A stretch of 55,836 nt of DNA from an uncultured Helicobacteraceae bacterium (GCA_947176375.1 CAMWQM010000011.1:1-55836), one strand, 5' to 3'; shown: positions 1-8,803, numbered from the stretch's first letter. Numbers and translations: made by a program. The notes: generated by a model from the sequence alone, not told the origin.

Positions 1-19
1 AACATTAATTGGAAAAAGT

Positions 20-121
20 GTTTTAGTCACTTCTTAAATCACTTTATGGTAAAATTTTATTTTAAATCGTATCCCTTACCAAGAAGTTTTAGTCACTTCT
101 TAAATCACTTTATGGTAAAAT
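20..121 (+). CRISPR. Tail of a type II-C CRISPR array (two repeats, one full spacer)
   Basis: Two identical 36-nt repeats lie at 20-55 and 86-121, separated by a 30-nt spacer (56-85). Positions 1-19 are the end of another spacer, so the array continues to the left of the window. The repeat begins GTTTTAGTCACTTC and ends TTTATGGTAAAAT. It has the length, 5' GTTTTAGTC and 3' TATGGTAAAAT of the Campylobacter jejuni type II-C repeat (family knowledge). The 3' end of each repeat looks like an extended -10 box (TGGTAAAAT), as in other II-C arrays whose crRNAs start inside the repeat. The orientation is fixed by the anti-repeat in the neighbouring tracrRNA. cas9, cas1 and cas2 are not in the window. 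Confidence 0.9.
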
Positions 122-201
122 CTAGTGATGAAAAGAGCTAGTTTAAGGGGATTTGATAGATGTTTACTACATAAAATACCCTTAAATTTTAAGAATTATG
201 C

Positions 202-207
202 TATAAT
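202..207 (+). promoter_or_regulatory. -10 box of the tracrRNA promoter
   Basis: A perfect TATAAT sits 8 nt before the anti-repeat of the tracrRNA. Transcription would begin near 213-215. There is no convincing -35 box, which is usual for vegetative promoters in this phylum. Confidence 0.6.
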
Positions 208-212
208 TCTTT

Positions 213-296
213 TTAAGTGATTTAAGAAGTGACTAAAATAAGGGAGTTTAGAGTCTTCCGCAGGGTTACAATCCCTATCAAAACTCTAATTTTTAT
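213..296 (+). ncRNA. tracrRNA of the type II-C CRISPR system
   Basis: Positions 215-239 are the reverse complement of the first 25 nt of the CRISPR repeat, with 24 Watson-Crick pairs and one G-U. The RNA then folds into the expected tail: GAGTTT (244-249) can pair with AAACTC (281-286), enclosing a small AGGG/CCCT hairpin around TTACAAT (262-276). A run of T at 291-294 would terminate it. The segment GGGTTACAATCCC is the same as in the C. jejuni Cas9 tracrRNA (known family). It is encoded downstream of the array on the same strand. The ends are estimates. Confidence 0.88.
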
Positions 297-935
297 AATC
301 TAAATCCTAATCAAATTTATATAAAATCCATTAATCTCAATAAATACAAAAAGATATAGCAAAGTATACTTTGATCTTACAATTAAATTTCTAGAATCAT
401 TAATATAATTTAAAAATAAACCATAAATGAAAGTTTCAGATTTTTTCTTTAAAAAGCCTTTGTATGGCAGTAATTTTTATATCTTAATTCAAATCTCTAC
501 TAATAGCAAAATCACAACAATACTTTTAAATACAAATACATTCTTACCATAATTTCGAAGATTTCCTTAAATATTAGCTATAAATTTGCTTTAAATTCTA
601 TATTTTACAAATAAATGGTGAAAACATTTTGACGAGGACTAGACTACATTAGATGCGTTAGAGCATATAGAGATAATTTAGAAGGCATTATTCAATAATG
701 TAAAGCCATATTTTGGAATTAAATGTGGCAAAAAACATTAATTTATCGCATACAAACACAGCCATTTTTATAATGTAGATTTGACAAAATATATAAAAAT
801 ATTTACAAATCCACAACATGTTTAAAAATAAAAATCTCATAGTAAGCTATAAAATAAACAATTTAATAATAATATGATTATATTTTAAGTCATACTTTAA
901 GAAAATATAACACAAAAAATAAGGAAAAATGTTAA
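297..935. other. Intergenic, no gene recognised
   Basis: AT-rich stretch after the tracrRNA with stops in all frames. A 30-residue open stretch around 650-740 (LDALEHIEII, a stop, then KALFNNVKPYFGIKCGKK) reads like protein but I cannot assign it. Nothing else stands out. Confidence 0.5.
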
Positions 936-1166
936 ATGAAATTTTTAAAGTGGCAAAGATTTTACAAAGTAGAAAAACCATCGTTACAATTTTTGACAAT
1001 ATTGCTATATGATGCCTTTGGTAAAGCTTATGATTCTTATAGCAAGATTAAAGATAAAGATATTATTGCCTTGCATTTAGGATTCTATCTAGCAAGTTGG
1101 AGAATATATCATGGAATCTCTCAACTCCTAAAAAAGGATTATAAAATTCATGCAAAAAGCTGTTAA
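936..1166 (+). CDS. Hypothetical protein, probably a truncated fragment
   Basis: A 76-residue reading frame preceded by AAGGAAA about 9 nt before the ATG. It has no signal peptide or clear membrane segment. The stretch LHLGFYLASWRIYHGISQLL resembles, from memory, a longer uncharacterised protein in other bacteria in which a similar motif is followed by more sequence. If so, this copy ends early, just after that motif. It stands alone between the CRISPR tail and several gene fragments, in a region where most genes are broken. No function can be given. Confidence 0.45.
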   Translation: MKFLKWQRFYKVEKPSLQFLTILLYDAFGKAYDSYSKIKDKDIIALHLGFYLASWRIYHGISQLLKKDYKIHAKSC

Positions 1167-1211
1167 AATGAACTTATACTAAAAATAAAACTAACAATCA
1201 CCTTCTTTTCA

Positions 1212-1415
1212 TCATATTTTATCAAAAGAGGAGGTAAAATCGGTGATGAATGTAACAATGAGTTCTAAAATACTCACAACCCAGCTAGTGTGTGCGATAC
1301 TCACATTATACACTTTAGCTACAATGGGCAGCATACTCATCACTCCAAACTCCATACTTAAAAGTGCAAATACTCCACGCTTAGTGTAGAGAGGAAAAGT
1401 TTATTTATTTTTCAT
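1212..1415 (-). pseudogene. 5' remnant of an MFS transporter
   Basis: An ATG at 1415 follows AAGGAATTGA, but the fifth codon is TAA. The same frame then stays open to a TGA at 1214-1212. It encodes a stretch with GVFALLSMEFGVMSMLP and VAKVYNVSIAHTSWVVSI, which looks like the first membrane helix and loop of a drug-efflux-type (DHA1) major facilitator protein. Only about 60 residues of a protein normally near 400 remain. The early stop and missing body make this a dead fragment. Family assignment is by pattern only. Confidence 0.55.
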
Positions 1416-1530
1416 TTCAATTCCTTATGAGCACAATAAAAATGACATTATAAAGCCCAATGCTCAGTGCTTGCCAAGGGCTTTTATGTAAATAAAAGCC
1501 AAAATATATTAGAATCCAAAATACCAAAAT

Positions 1531-1797
1531 GTGACACTTTTTAAACCAAAAATTATTAATGATTTTTTAAATCAAATCACCTTTGGCACACTTGTAATTG
1601 CTGATAGCATTCCTTATGCTGTTCCGCTTAGCTTTTGTTATGAGGATTCACAAATTTATATGCATGGAGCAAAAGCAGGGCAAAAATACGCACTTTTTAA
1701 GCATAATCCCAAAGTTGCCTTTAGTGCGTCAAAGCCCTATGCATATATTCCTAGCCATTTTTTATTCCTACGCAGTTTTTCTTCTCTGTCTTTATAG
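1531..1797 (+). pseudogene. Fragment of a pyridoxamine-phosphate-oxidase-like flavin-binding protein
   Basis: An open frame from a GTG at 1531. It starts inside what looks like the N-terminal strand region of a PPOX/NimA-type split-barrel protein: FLNQITFGTLVIAD, then SFCYEDSQIYMHGAKAGQKYAL followed by NPKVAFSA. In this family the pattern of strand, 'F.YEDG.IYFHGA..GKK', helix, 'NP.V.F' is typical. After SHFL the frame runs into unrelated sequence and stops, at 88 residues instead of about 150-170. I see no frame that restores the C-terminal half. Probably a remnant. Confidence 0.55.
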
Positions 1798-1887
1798 AGG
1801 GGCAGTTTTGCGTGGTGGAGTATTTGGCAGAGAAAAAGACATATTTTAAATACTTTGTTGTGAAAATATGAGCCAAAAAATACACAA

Positions 1888-2091
1888 ATGAATATGGGTA
1901 AAGGCCAGTTTATCGGCAAAGAAAAAGTCACTTTTGTAGGCAAGATTATTATAGAATCTTTAAGCGCTAAAGCAAAATTTGGACAGAATCTAAAGAGCGA
2001 AGATTTTGAGCAGATTATGCTAGATTTAGAACATCGTGGAAGCACGATAGATATAGAGACGATTAAACTGATGAAGCAATTTTTAACATAA
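1888..2091 (+). pseudogene. C-terminal fragment resembling PaiB-type FMN-binding regulator
   Basis: A 67-residue frame whose core (GKIIIESLSAKAKFGQN, then a helix, then LEHRGS) resembles the C-terminus of PaiB-like FMN-binding negative regulators, where 'I..IE.K.KLSQNR...D...V...L..RGD' is typical. The N-terminal part of such a protein is absent. The preceding fragment at 1531-1797 is also flavin-fold-like, so the two could be pieces of one disrupted gene. The similarity is short and the call tentative. Confidence 0.4.
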
Positions 2092-2099
2092 AAGATTAA

Positions 2100-2340
2100 G
2101 TTTTATATTAAAAATTTATCTTATGATAGTCTATGATAATCTGCACAGCACTTAATATAAGTAAAACTAACATTGTGAGATGAGTGATTTTATAATGATA
2201 AAAAGCTTTAAGTGTGACACCAATGATGATTTACAGCAGTATCTCAAAACCAATAGAATAAATAATAAAAGCCTTTTGCCACTGCTTTATCTCTAAATTT
2301 TAAAAGTATTTTATCAAAAAATTCAAATCAAGGGGTAGGA
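2100..2340 (-). pseudogene. Remnant of a small membrane protein
   Basis: On the minus strand a frame ending near 2100 encodes IIIGVTLKAFYHYKITHLTM followed by LVLLILSAVQIIIDYHK. It has two hydrophobic stretches broken upstream by a TAA and a frame change; before the break the other frame reads KGFYYLFYWF. This looks like the tail of a decayed multi-pass membrane protein. I cannot assign a family. Confidence 0.35.
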
Positions 2341-2529
2341 GAATAAATGAGTATATCACTTAAGCCTCTAATCCTTTATTTCAAAGCATTTTGTATTCAT
2401 CACTAATGCTGAATTCCTAAGCCTTCAAGCCATTATGATTGGGCAAATAAGTGCATTAAAAATCCACAAAGGATTTATAGAATTAACCACAAAATTTCTT
2501 TAATCTTTCTATTTTTATGTGTTTTTATA

Positions 2530-3379
2530 GCTAATCCTCATTTTGTTAGCTATTGCTTGCGAAACAGAGATTGGACTGAATTTGTAAATGGCGCATTAGG
2601 TGGTTCAGCACAACCAAATATTAATGCAAAACAAATGTCTGATTTTCGCCTTAAACTTCCGCCCCTTAAAGTCCAACAACAAATCGCAGAGATTCTAAGT
2701 AGTTTTGATGACAAGATAGATTTGCTTCATCGCCAAAACAAAACTCTAGAATCCTTAAGCCTCACTCTTTTCCGCCATACTTTTATAGACAATCCTAAAC
2801 GCAATGAGTGGGAGGAAAAACCTTTAAGCGAGATTGCAGATTTTCTTAATGGTTTAGCTTGTCAAAAGTTACCACCCCAAAATGAAATAAACAGATTGCC
2901 TGTTTTAAAAATTAAAGAACTTCGGGAAGGCATAACAGAATCTTCAGATTGGGCAACTTCAAAGGTGGATTCTAAATATATTGTGCAAAATGGAGATGTT
3001 ATTTTTGCTTGGTCTGCTTCATTAATGGTAAAAGTTTGGGCTGGTGAAAAGTGCATTCTTAATCAACATTTATTTAAGGTGAGTTCTAAGGAGTATCCAA
3101 AATGGTTTTATTATTTTTTGGTGCTTGTTTCATTTGGAAAATTTTATTTCTATTGCTTCAGCTCAAGCCACAACAATGGGACATATTAAAAGAAAGGATT
3201 TAGACAATTCAATATGCGATATTCCACCTAAAGATTTTTTAGATTCTATGGATAAACAAATCTCCCCGATTTTTGATAAAATCTACAATAACTCTAAGCA
3301 GATTCAAAACTTAGAATCTTTGCGTGATATAATGCTACCGAAATTACTAAGCGGTGAAATGGAGATAAAGAGAGATTAA
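2530..3379 (+). pseudogene. hsdS: Type I restriction specificity subunit, truncated and frameshifted
   Basis: HsdS directs type I restriction-modification to its target through two target-recognition domains (TRDs) separated by helical spacers. Here only the end of TRD1 remains (from about NPHFVSYCLRNRDW, then GGSAQPNINAKQM). It is followed by the conserved helix (PPLKVQQQIAEILSSFDDKI) and TRD2. TRD2 is broken at a six-T run at 3114-3119. Removing one T would continue the frame as YFWCLFHLENFISIASAQAT into the second piece, which ends with the usual final helix (LESLRDIMLPKLLSGE). hsdM and the HsdS N-terminus are absent. The stop lies 1 nt before rloC, so the two were one operon. Confidence 0.85.
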
Positions 3380-3380
3380 G

Positions 3381-5570
3381 ATGATTCATTTAATTACTAT
3401 CAAAAATGTAGCGAGCTATAATGAAGCCGCATTAGAAGATTTAAAAAGAATAAATTTGATTTATGGTTTGAATGGAGCAGGTAAAACTATTTTGTCAAAT
3501 TATTTAAAAGATAGAGAAAATGAGAGTTTTAAAGAGTGTGAAATTCAAGGGCTAAATGATGAAAAAATCTTAGTCTATAATCAAAATTTTATAGAAGAAA
3601 ATTTTTATTCACAGGACAACCTAAAAGGAATTTTTACTTTGTCTAAGGTTAATGCTGAAGTTGAAGAAATAATCAAAAATTCTAAAGAAACAAAAGAAAA
3701 ACTTTCTAATGAAAAAAGCGAAAAAGAAAAAAGTAAAAACGAGCTAGAAAAGAAATTAAATGACGAAGCTAATTCTATTAAAGACAAATTGTGGAAAATA
3801 AAAACTTCGCACACAGGAGGAGATAGAATCTTAGATTATTGTTTTGAAGGAGTTAAAAGCTCTAAAGATAAACTATTTGAAAAAATCAAAGATATTACAA
3901 AAGGCAATCAATCCACAAGAAGCATTGATGATTTAAAGAAAGAATTGTCTAAAATAGGGGAAAATACGCAAGAAATACCACAAGTAAGTTTGATAAATCT
4001 TGATAATGTTTTAGGCATTGAAAAAGAAGTTATTTTTAATGAAGTGGTTGTAGGAAACGAAAACAGTGTGGTTTCTACTTTAATTAAGGAATTAGGAAAT
4101 TTTGATTGGGTGAAACAAGGTTTTGAAAGTTATGTTAGGGAGGATAGTAAATGTCCATTTTGTCAGGAAAACACTATTACGAAAGATTTAAAAAATGAAT
4201 TTGAAAAATATTTTGATAAGGTTTTTAAAGAGAAAATGCAACAAATACAAAATTTATCTCAACAATACTCTAATTATTTGGAGGGAACACCAAGCCAAAA
4301 TAAATTTTTAGAGAATATATTTATAAAAGATGAGGAAAGTAATTTTATAAATCTATACTCTCAACTTTACCATAATTTAAAGACAAATGAACAATCTATT
4401 AAGAAAAAAATAAATAACCCTAGCACAAAAATTATTTTGCAATCATCGCAAGAACTATTAGAAAAATTAAACAGCTTTCTTGTGAATATACAAAAGAAAA
4501 TTGATGGGTATAATGAAAAAATTAAAAACAAAAAAGAAATCAAAGAAAATCTTAAAAATGAATTTTGGCAGATTATGCGTTGGCAATATGATGACGATAT
4601 TACAGGATATGAAAAATATAAGAATAAACAAGAATCTGAAATTAAAAAAGTTGAGACTGATATATCCAATTTGCAACAAAAAATTAAAGAACAAGATAAA
4701 ATTATCCTAGAAAATCAAGCAAAGACTATCAATATAGAAAATACTATAATATCAATTAACCAAAGTTTGAAAGATTTGGGGCTCGTTGGATTTACAATAG
4801 AAAAATACGAAGAAAAATTTTATAGAATTGTTAGAAATAAGGATAAAAATCCAAACTTTAAATTTCTTAGTGAGGGCGAAAAAATGATTATTAGCTTTTT
4901 GTATTTCTTGGAATTATGCAAAGGCAAAACATCTAAAACTGAAGAGGATAAAAAGAAAGTAATAGTTATTGATGACCCAATATCTAGCTTATCACATAAT
5001 CATATTTTTAATGTAGCCCAACTTATTAAACAAATATTTTTTAGCAAAAATAATGAATTTGAACAAATTTTTGTTTTAACTCATAATCTTTATTTTTTTA
5101 ATGAACTTCGTAGAATAGTAGAACAAGAATATAAAAAAGAAAATAAAAGGAAAGAAATGTTATCTAAAATTAGAATTTTAAAAGACGAAAATAATTTTTC
5201 TTTGTTTAATGAAATTAAAGATAATGAAATTCTAAATGACTATCAAGCATATTGGCAAATATTAAAAGACTTTGATAATCAGAAAGGATATTTAGCTATT
5301 ATTCCTAATACAATGAGGAATATTTTAGAACATTTTTTTACATTTATTGGAAAAGACTATAAAAACGAATTGAATAAATCGAACAATATTAAAGACAAGG
5401 CTTTCTTGAGATATATCAATAGAGAATCTCATTCAGATTCTGAAAATTTAAGTGATACGAAAGACATAGACATTAAAAGTTTTGAGGGATGCTTTAAACA
5501 GATTTTCACAAATTTGGGATATGAAGAGCATTATAATATTATGATGAATGTTGATAACCAAGCCAACTAA
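3381..5570 (+). CDS. rloC: RloC-type anticodon nuclease (ATPase with zinc hook)
   Basis: RloC is a tRNA-cutting nuclease linked to type I restriction genes; it excises the wobble nucleotide of target tRNA, and is thought to act as a last-resort antiviral device. The 729-residue protein has a Walker A motif GLNGAGKT (29-36), a long coiled coil interrupted by a zinc-hook-type CPFC (258-261), a second coiled coil, an ABC signature-like SEGEK (497-501) and Walker B VIVIDDP (527-533). The C-terminal nuclease domain keeps R646-N-I-L-E650 and H684 within RESHSD, matching the Arg/Glu/His triad known from PrrC. Length is near that of known RloC. It starts 1 nt after the hsdS remnant. No frameshift is seen, unlike the restriction genes around it. 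Confidence 0.85.
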   Translation: MIHLITIKNVASYNEAALEDLKRINLIYGLNGAGKTILSNYLKDRENESFKECEIQGLNDEKILVYNQNFIEENFYSQDNLKGIFTLSKVNAEVEEIIKNSKETKEKLSNEKSEKEKSKNELEKKLNDEANSIKDKLWKIKTSHTGGDRILDYCFEGVKSSKDKLFEKIKDITKGNQSTRSIDDLKKELSKIGENTQEIPQVSLINLDNVLGIEKEVIFNEVVVGNENSVVSTLIKELGNFDWVKQGFESYVREDSKCPFCQENTITKDLKNEFEKYFDKVFKEKMQQIQNLSQQYSNYLEGTPSQNKFLENIFIKDEESNFINLYSQLYHNLKTNEQSIKKKINNPSTKIILQSSQELLEKLNSFLVNIQKKIDGYNEKIKNKKEIKENLKNEFWQIMRWQYDDDITGYEKYKNKQESEIKKVETDISNLQQKIKEQDKIILENQAKTINIENTIISINQSLKDLGLVGFTIEKYEEKFYRIVRNKDKNPNFKFLSEGEKMIISFLYFLELCKGKTSKTEEDKKKVIVIDDPISSLSHNHIFNVAQLIKQIFFSKNNEFEQIFVLTHNLYFFNELRRIVEQEYKKENKRKEMLSKIRILKDENNFSLFNEIKDNEILNDYQAYWQILKDFDNQKGYLAIIPNTMRNILEHFFTFIGKDYKNELNKSNNIKDKAFLRYINRESHSDSENLSDTKDIDIKSFEGCFKQIFTNLGYEEHYNIMMNVDNQAN

Positions 5571-5581
5571 ATATTTTTATT

Positions 5582-5636
5582 TTCCACATTTCAATTTGCA
5601 CCCAACTTTTGCTATAATATCCCGCAAAATGTGGAA
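5582..5636 (+). promoter_or_regulatory. Promoter of the toxin-antitoxin pair bracketed by a 10-bp inverted repeat
   Basis: TTCCACATTT (5582-5591) and AAATGTGGAA (5627-5636) form a perfect 10-bp inverted repeat 35 nt apart. A TATAAT (5613-5618) lies between the arms. The position, just upstream of the antitoxin, suits an operator for autoregulation by the antitoxin. It could also be part of the rloC terminator. Function is inferred. Confidence 0.45.
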
Positions 5637-5671
5637 TCCTAAAGGCAGATACAACAAGGGAAGGAACAAGA

Positions 5672-5902
5672 ATGACCTTAATTATTACAAACGCAAATAA
5701 ACAATTTGCAAAAGCGGTAAAGAGTATGGCAAAGGCATGTGATTCCAAGATAAAAATCATAGAACAAAACGAAACTTTCTTAGAAAAGCAGCCAAGCGAT
5801 GAGCTTTTGGAAGCTATTAGAGAAGTGCGAAATGGGGAAGTAGAGCGATATGAAAGCTTTGAGGATTTCAAAAAGGCAATGCTAGATGAAGTATCGCATT
5901 GA
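5672..5902 (+). CDS. Antitoxin of a YafQ/RelE-type toxin-antitoxin module
   Basis: A 76-residue acidic protein encoded directly before, and overlapping by 17 nt, a RelE-fold toxin. It starts TLIITNANKQFAKAVKSMAK and ends in an acidic, probably unstructured toxin-binding tail (LLEAIREVRNGEVERYESF). This is the layout of small antitoxins paired with YafQ toxins: an N-terminal DNA-binding/dimerisation part and a C-terminal neutralising part. AAGGAA stands about 8 nt before the ATG. The assignment rests mainly on size, charge and partner; I do not recognise the exact antitoxin family. Confidence 0.7.
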   Translation: MTLIITNANKQFAKAVKSMAKACDSKIKIIEQNETFLEKQPSDELLEAIREVRNGEVERYESFEDFKKAMLDEVSH

Positions 5903-6161
5903 ACATTCCAAACGATTCAAAAAGGCACTCAAAAAGCTTTGCCTTGATGATGTGAATCTTATTTTGCACGTTGTTGGCAAGCTTGCCAATGATGAGCCTT
6001 TGGATTCTAAATATAAAGACCATAAGCTTAAGGGGAATCTTGAGGATTTTCGCGAATGCCATATTAAGCCAGACTTACTGCTCATCTATCAAAAGCAAGA
6101 GGATATTCTAATCCTTACTTGTATCTCTGTAGGTAGCCATAGCATACTTTTTAAACTCTAA
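5886..6161 (+). CDS. YafQ-family toxin (RelE-like mRNA interferase)
   Basis: A 91-residue basic protein. YafQ toxins bind the ribosome and cut mRNA in the A site, and are held inactive by the co-encoded antitoxin. The C-terminal half carries the family pattern: LDSKYKDHKLKGNLEDFREC, then HIKPDLLLIYQ, then a strand and GSHSILF, with His and Asp residues where YafQ has catalytic ones. The start overlaps the antitoxin by 17 nt, giving coupled translation. It lies between rloC and hsdR, so the pair is nested inside a type I restriction locus. No damage is visible. Confidence 0.8.
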   Translation: MKYRIEHSKRFKKALKKLCLDDVNLILHVVGKLANDEPLDSKYKDHKLKGNLEDFRECHIKPDLLLIYQKQEDILILTCISVGSHSILFKL

Positions 6162-6169
6162 GGCAAACA

Positions 6170-8738
6170 ATGCAAGAACCTCAAAAGCTTGATGAAAACG
6201 CGGTAGAATCCTTGCTCCTGCAACATTTAGAAAATGCAGGATACACTTACAAAAGCGGCAAAGAGCTAGAGCGCGTCAGCGAGGAGTGGATACTTGAGGG
6301 CGCATTTAAAGAGGCGGTGCGGAGGATTAACTTTGCGGATTCCAAACCTTGCAATCTTAACCTAAGTTATGAAATCCAAGAGCAGCTTATAAGCGAGGCA
6401 TTGGCTAGACTTAAAGCCCTTGAAAATGAGGAACTTTTAGAAGCAAATGCGAAATGCCACGCTTATCTTACGCAGGATATCCCGCTTGAAGTGCTACTTG
6501 ATGGTGAAATGCGAGGCATTCTCTTGCAAGTGCTAGATTTTGAAAACCCGCAAAACAATCACTTTTTGTGTGCTAATCAACTCCATTTTGAATCTAAAAT
6601 GCCCAAACGCCCTGATGTTGTGCTCTTTATCAATGGCTTACCCTTAGTGGTGTGTGAGCTTAAAAATCCTCTAAATCCAAATGCTACCTTGCAAAACGCC
6701 TATCATCAGATTCAAACTTACAAGGCGCAGATTCCTATGCTTTTTATCTCCAATGCGCTATGTATGGTAAGCGATGGGCTAAATAGCAAGGTGGGGAGTT
6801 TGAGTGCAGACTTCACACGCTTTATGGTGTGGAAAAACGAGGATAAAACCAATACGCAAATGCCCCAAATACCTGATGTATTAAAGCCTCACAATCTTTT
6901 GGAATTTACGCGCTTTTTTATCCTCTTTGAAAAAGAGACTTTTTATGATAAAGCAGGCTTATCCACGACACAAATCAACAAAAAAATCGCTGCCTATCAT
7001 CAATACTATGCGGTGCAAAAGGCAATAGAATCCGCTAGAAGCGCAATGAATGGAGACAAAAGAGGAGGGGTGCTCTGGCACACGCAAGGGAGTGGCAAAA
7101 GTCTCACAATGGTGTTTTTTAGTGCAAAGGCGATTGCGAGCTTTGCCAACCCCACGTTTTTACTCATCACGGATAGAAATGACCTTGATGAGCAGCTTTT
7201 TGGCACTTTTGCTAGAGCAAAGGAGCTTTTACGCACAGAGCCGATACTCGCAACGAGCACACAGGACTTAAAAGCAAAGCTTAAAAGGGCAAGTGGAGGC
7301 ATTGTCTTTAGCACGATTCAAAAATTTAGAAGCGAAAAAGAAAGCTTTGAATGCTTAAGCAAGAGGGAAAATATCCTCGTGCTATGTGATGAAGCCCACA
7401 GAAGCCAATATGGCTTTGAAGTGCGACTTGATGAGGAGGCGCAACTCCGCTATGGCTATGCAAAATATTTGCGAGACGCGCTACCAAATGCCACTTATCT
7501 AGGCTTTAGCGGCACGCCGATAGAAAAGGCAGACGCGGACACAAGGCGCGTTTTTGGAGAATACATTGATATTTATGATATTGCAAGAGCGGTAGAGGAT
7601 AAGGCGACTTTGCCAATTTATTATGAAAGCAGGTTAGCTAAAATTGCTTTAAGCACAGAGGGACAAGAGATTTTAAGCGCGCTAGATTCTAAACTAAGCA
7701 AAAGTGAGGAGCAAGAGAAAATCAACGCCAAAGCCACAAGATTATGCGAGATTGTCGGGGCAAAGGATAGACTACAAACTATTGCAAAGGATATTTTAGA
7801 GCATTTTACACAGCGACAGAAGATTTTGCAAGGCAAGGCGATGATTGTTTGTATGAGCCGAGAAATCGCAGTGTCTTTGTATGAGCAAATCGTGCATTTA
7901 AATCCCTTGTGGCATAATGAGGATTCCACAAAGGGTAAAATCAAAGTGATTATCACCGCAAAGAGCGATGATGGAGAAAAGATAGGCAAACACCACACGA
8001 GCAAGGCGCAAAGAAGCGAAATCGCTAAAAGGCTTAAAAAGCATTGATGATGAACTACAAATGGTTATTGTGTGCGATATGTGGCTCACAGGCTTTGATG
8101 TGCCACCCCTACATACGCTTTATATGGATAAATTCCTAAGCGGACATAACCTTATGCAAGCCATAGCGAGGATAAATCGCGTGTATAAAGACAAACCGGC
8201 GGGGCTAGTGGTGGATTATTTAGGAATTGCCAATGAACTAAAAAATGCACTAGAATTTTACACTCAAAGCGGAGGCAAGGGCGCGTTTGTGCAGGATAAA
8301 GACAAAATCATTGACAAAATGCAAGAAAACTATGAAATTTTGATGCAGATGATTCACAGAATCAACCCGCTAGACTATTTCACACTTGATAGTCAAGGCA
8401 AGCTTGCATTGATTGCCCAGCCTGATTTTATCACACAAGAACTCTTTGAATGGGCGTGTGAGGAGGTGCAGAGCAAAAAGGGCATAGACTGCTCCAATGC
8501 GCGATTATTGCGCTTTGAAGAGGGACTTTGCGTGCAGATACTACATATCGGCTCGTATGATGAGGAGCCACAAAGTCTCGCAAAAATAGAGGAATTTATC
8601 ACTCGTAATGGCTTGCAAAATGACATCGGCAAAGATAATCTCACAAGAGCGCACCACGAAATCTATTTGAGTAATCCAAACAAAACTCCCACGCATAAAT
8701 TTAAAACAATTTTACGCATTCCTGTGCGTGATGGGTGA
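6170..8738 (+). pseudogene. hsdR: Type I restriction motor subunit, frameshifted, fused to a GyrI-like C-terminus
   Basis: HsdR is the ATP-driven DNA translocase and nuclease of type I restriction enzymes. The first piece (6170-8047) has the nuclease residues D149 and E163-L-K165, Walker A QGSGKS with K310, and a DEAH box at 407-410. At an A5 run (8036-8040) the frame is lost; with four A it would continue as [20 protein letters not shown] into 8061-8738, which holds helicase motif VI ([11 protein letters not shown]). Near 8345-8390 the HsdR sequence stops matching the family. The remaining ~115 residues ([43 protein letters not shown]) match the C-terminus of GyrI-like ligand-binding proteins. 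The normal HsdR C-terminus (total about 1000 residues) is missing. Confidence 0.85.
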
Positions 8739-8797
8739 AAGGCTGACATTTGCTGCAAATTAGGCTTTTAGTTCAATTTGTTTATAGCTTGGTTTGG

Positions 8798-8803
8798 TAT
8801 AAT
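8798..8803 (+). promoter_or_regulatory. -10 box before the type II methyltransferase
   Basis: TTTGGTATAAT contains TATAAT at 8798-8803, 51 nt before the methyltransferase start. This suggests that the restriction pair has its own promoter and is independent of the hsd remnant. Confidence 0.5.

Noticed and set aside
20-239. The three copies of the same word at the left end as an inverted-repeat mobile element
   Set aside because: Two are CRISPR repeats with exact 36/30 spacing and the inverted one is the tracrRNA anti-repeat.
4367-4710. Short frames on both strands inside rloC
   Set aside because: They lie in the Lys-rich coiled-coil part of rloC, which produces chance frames.
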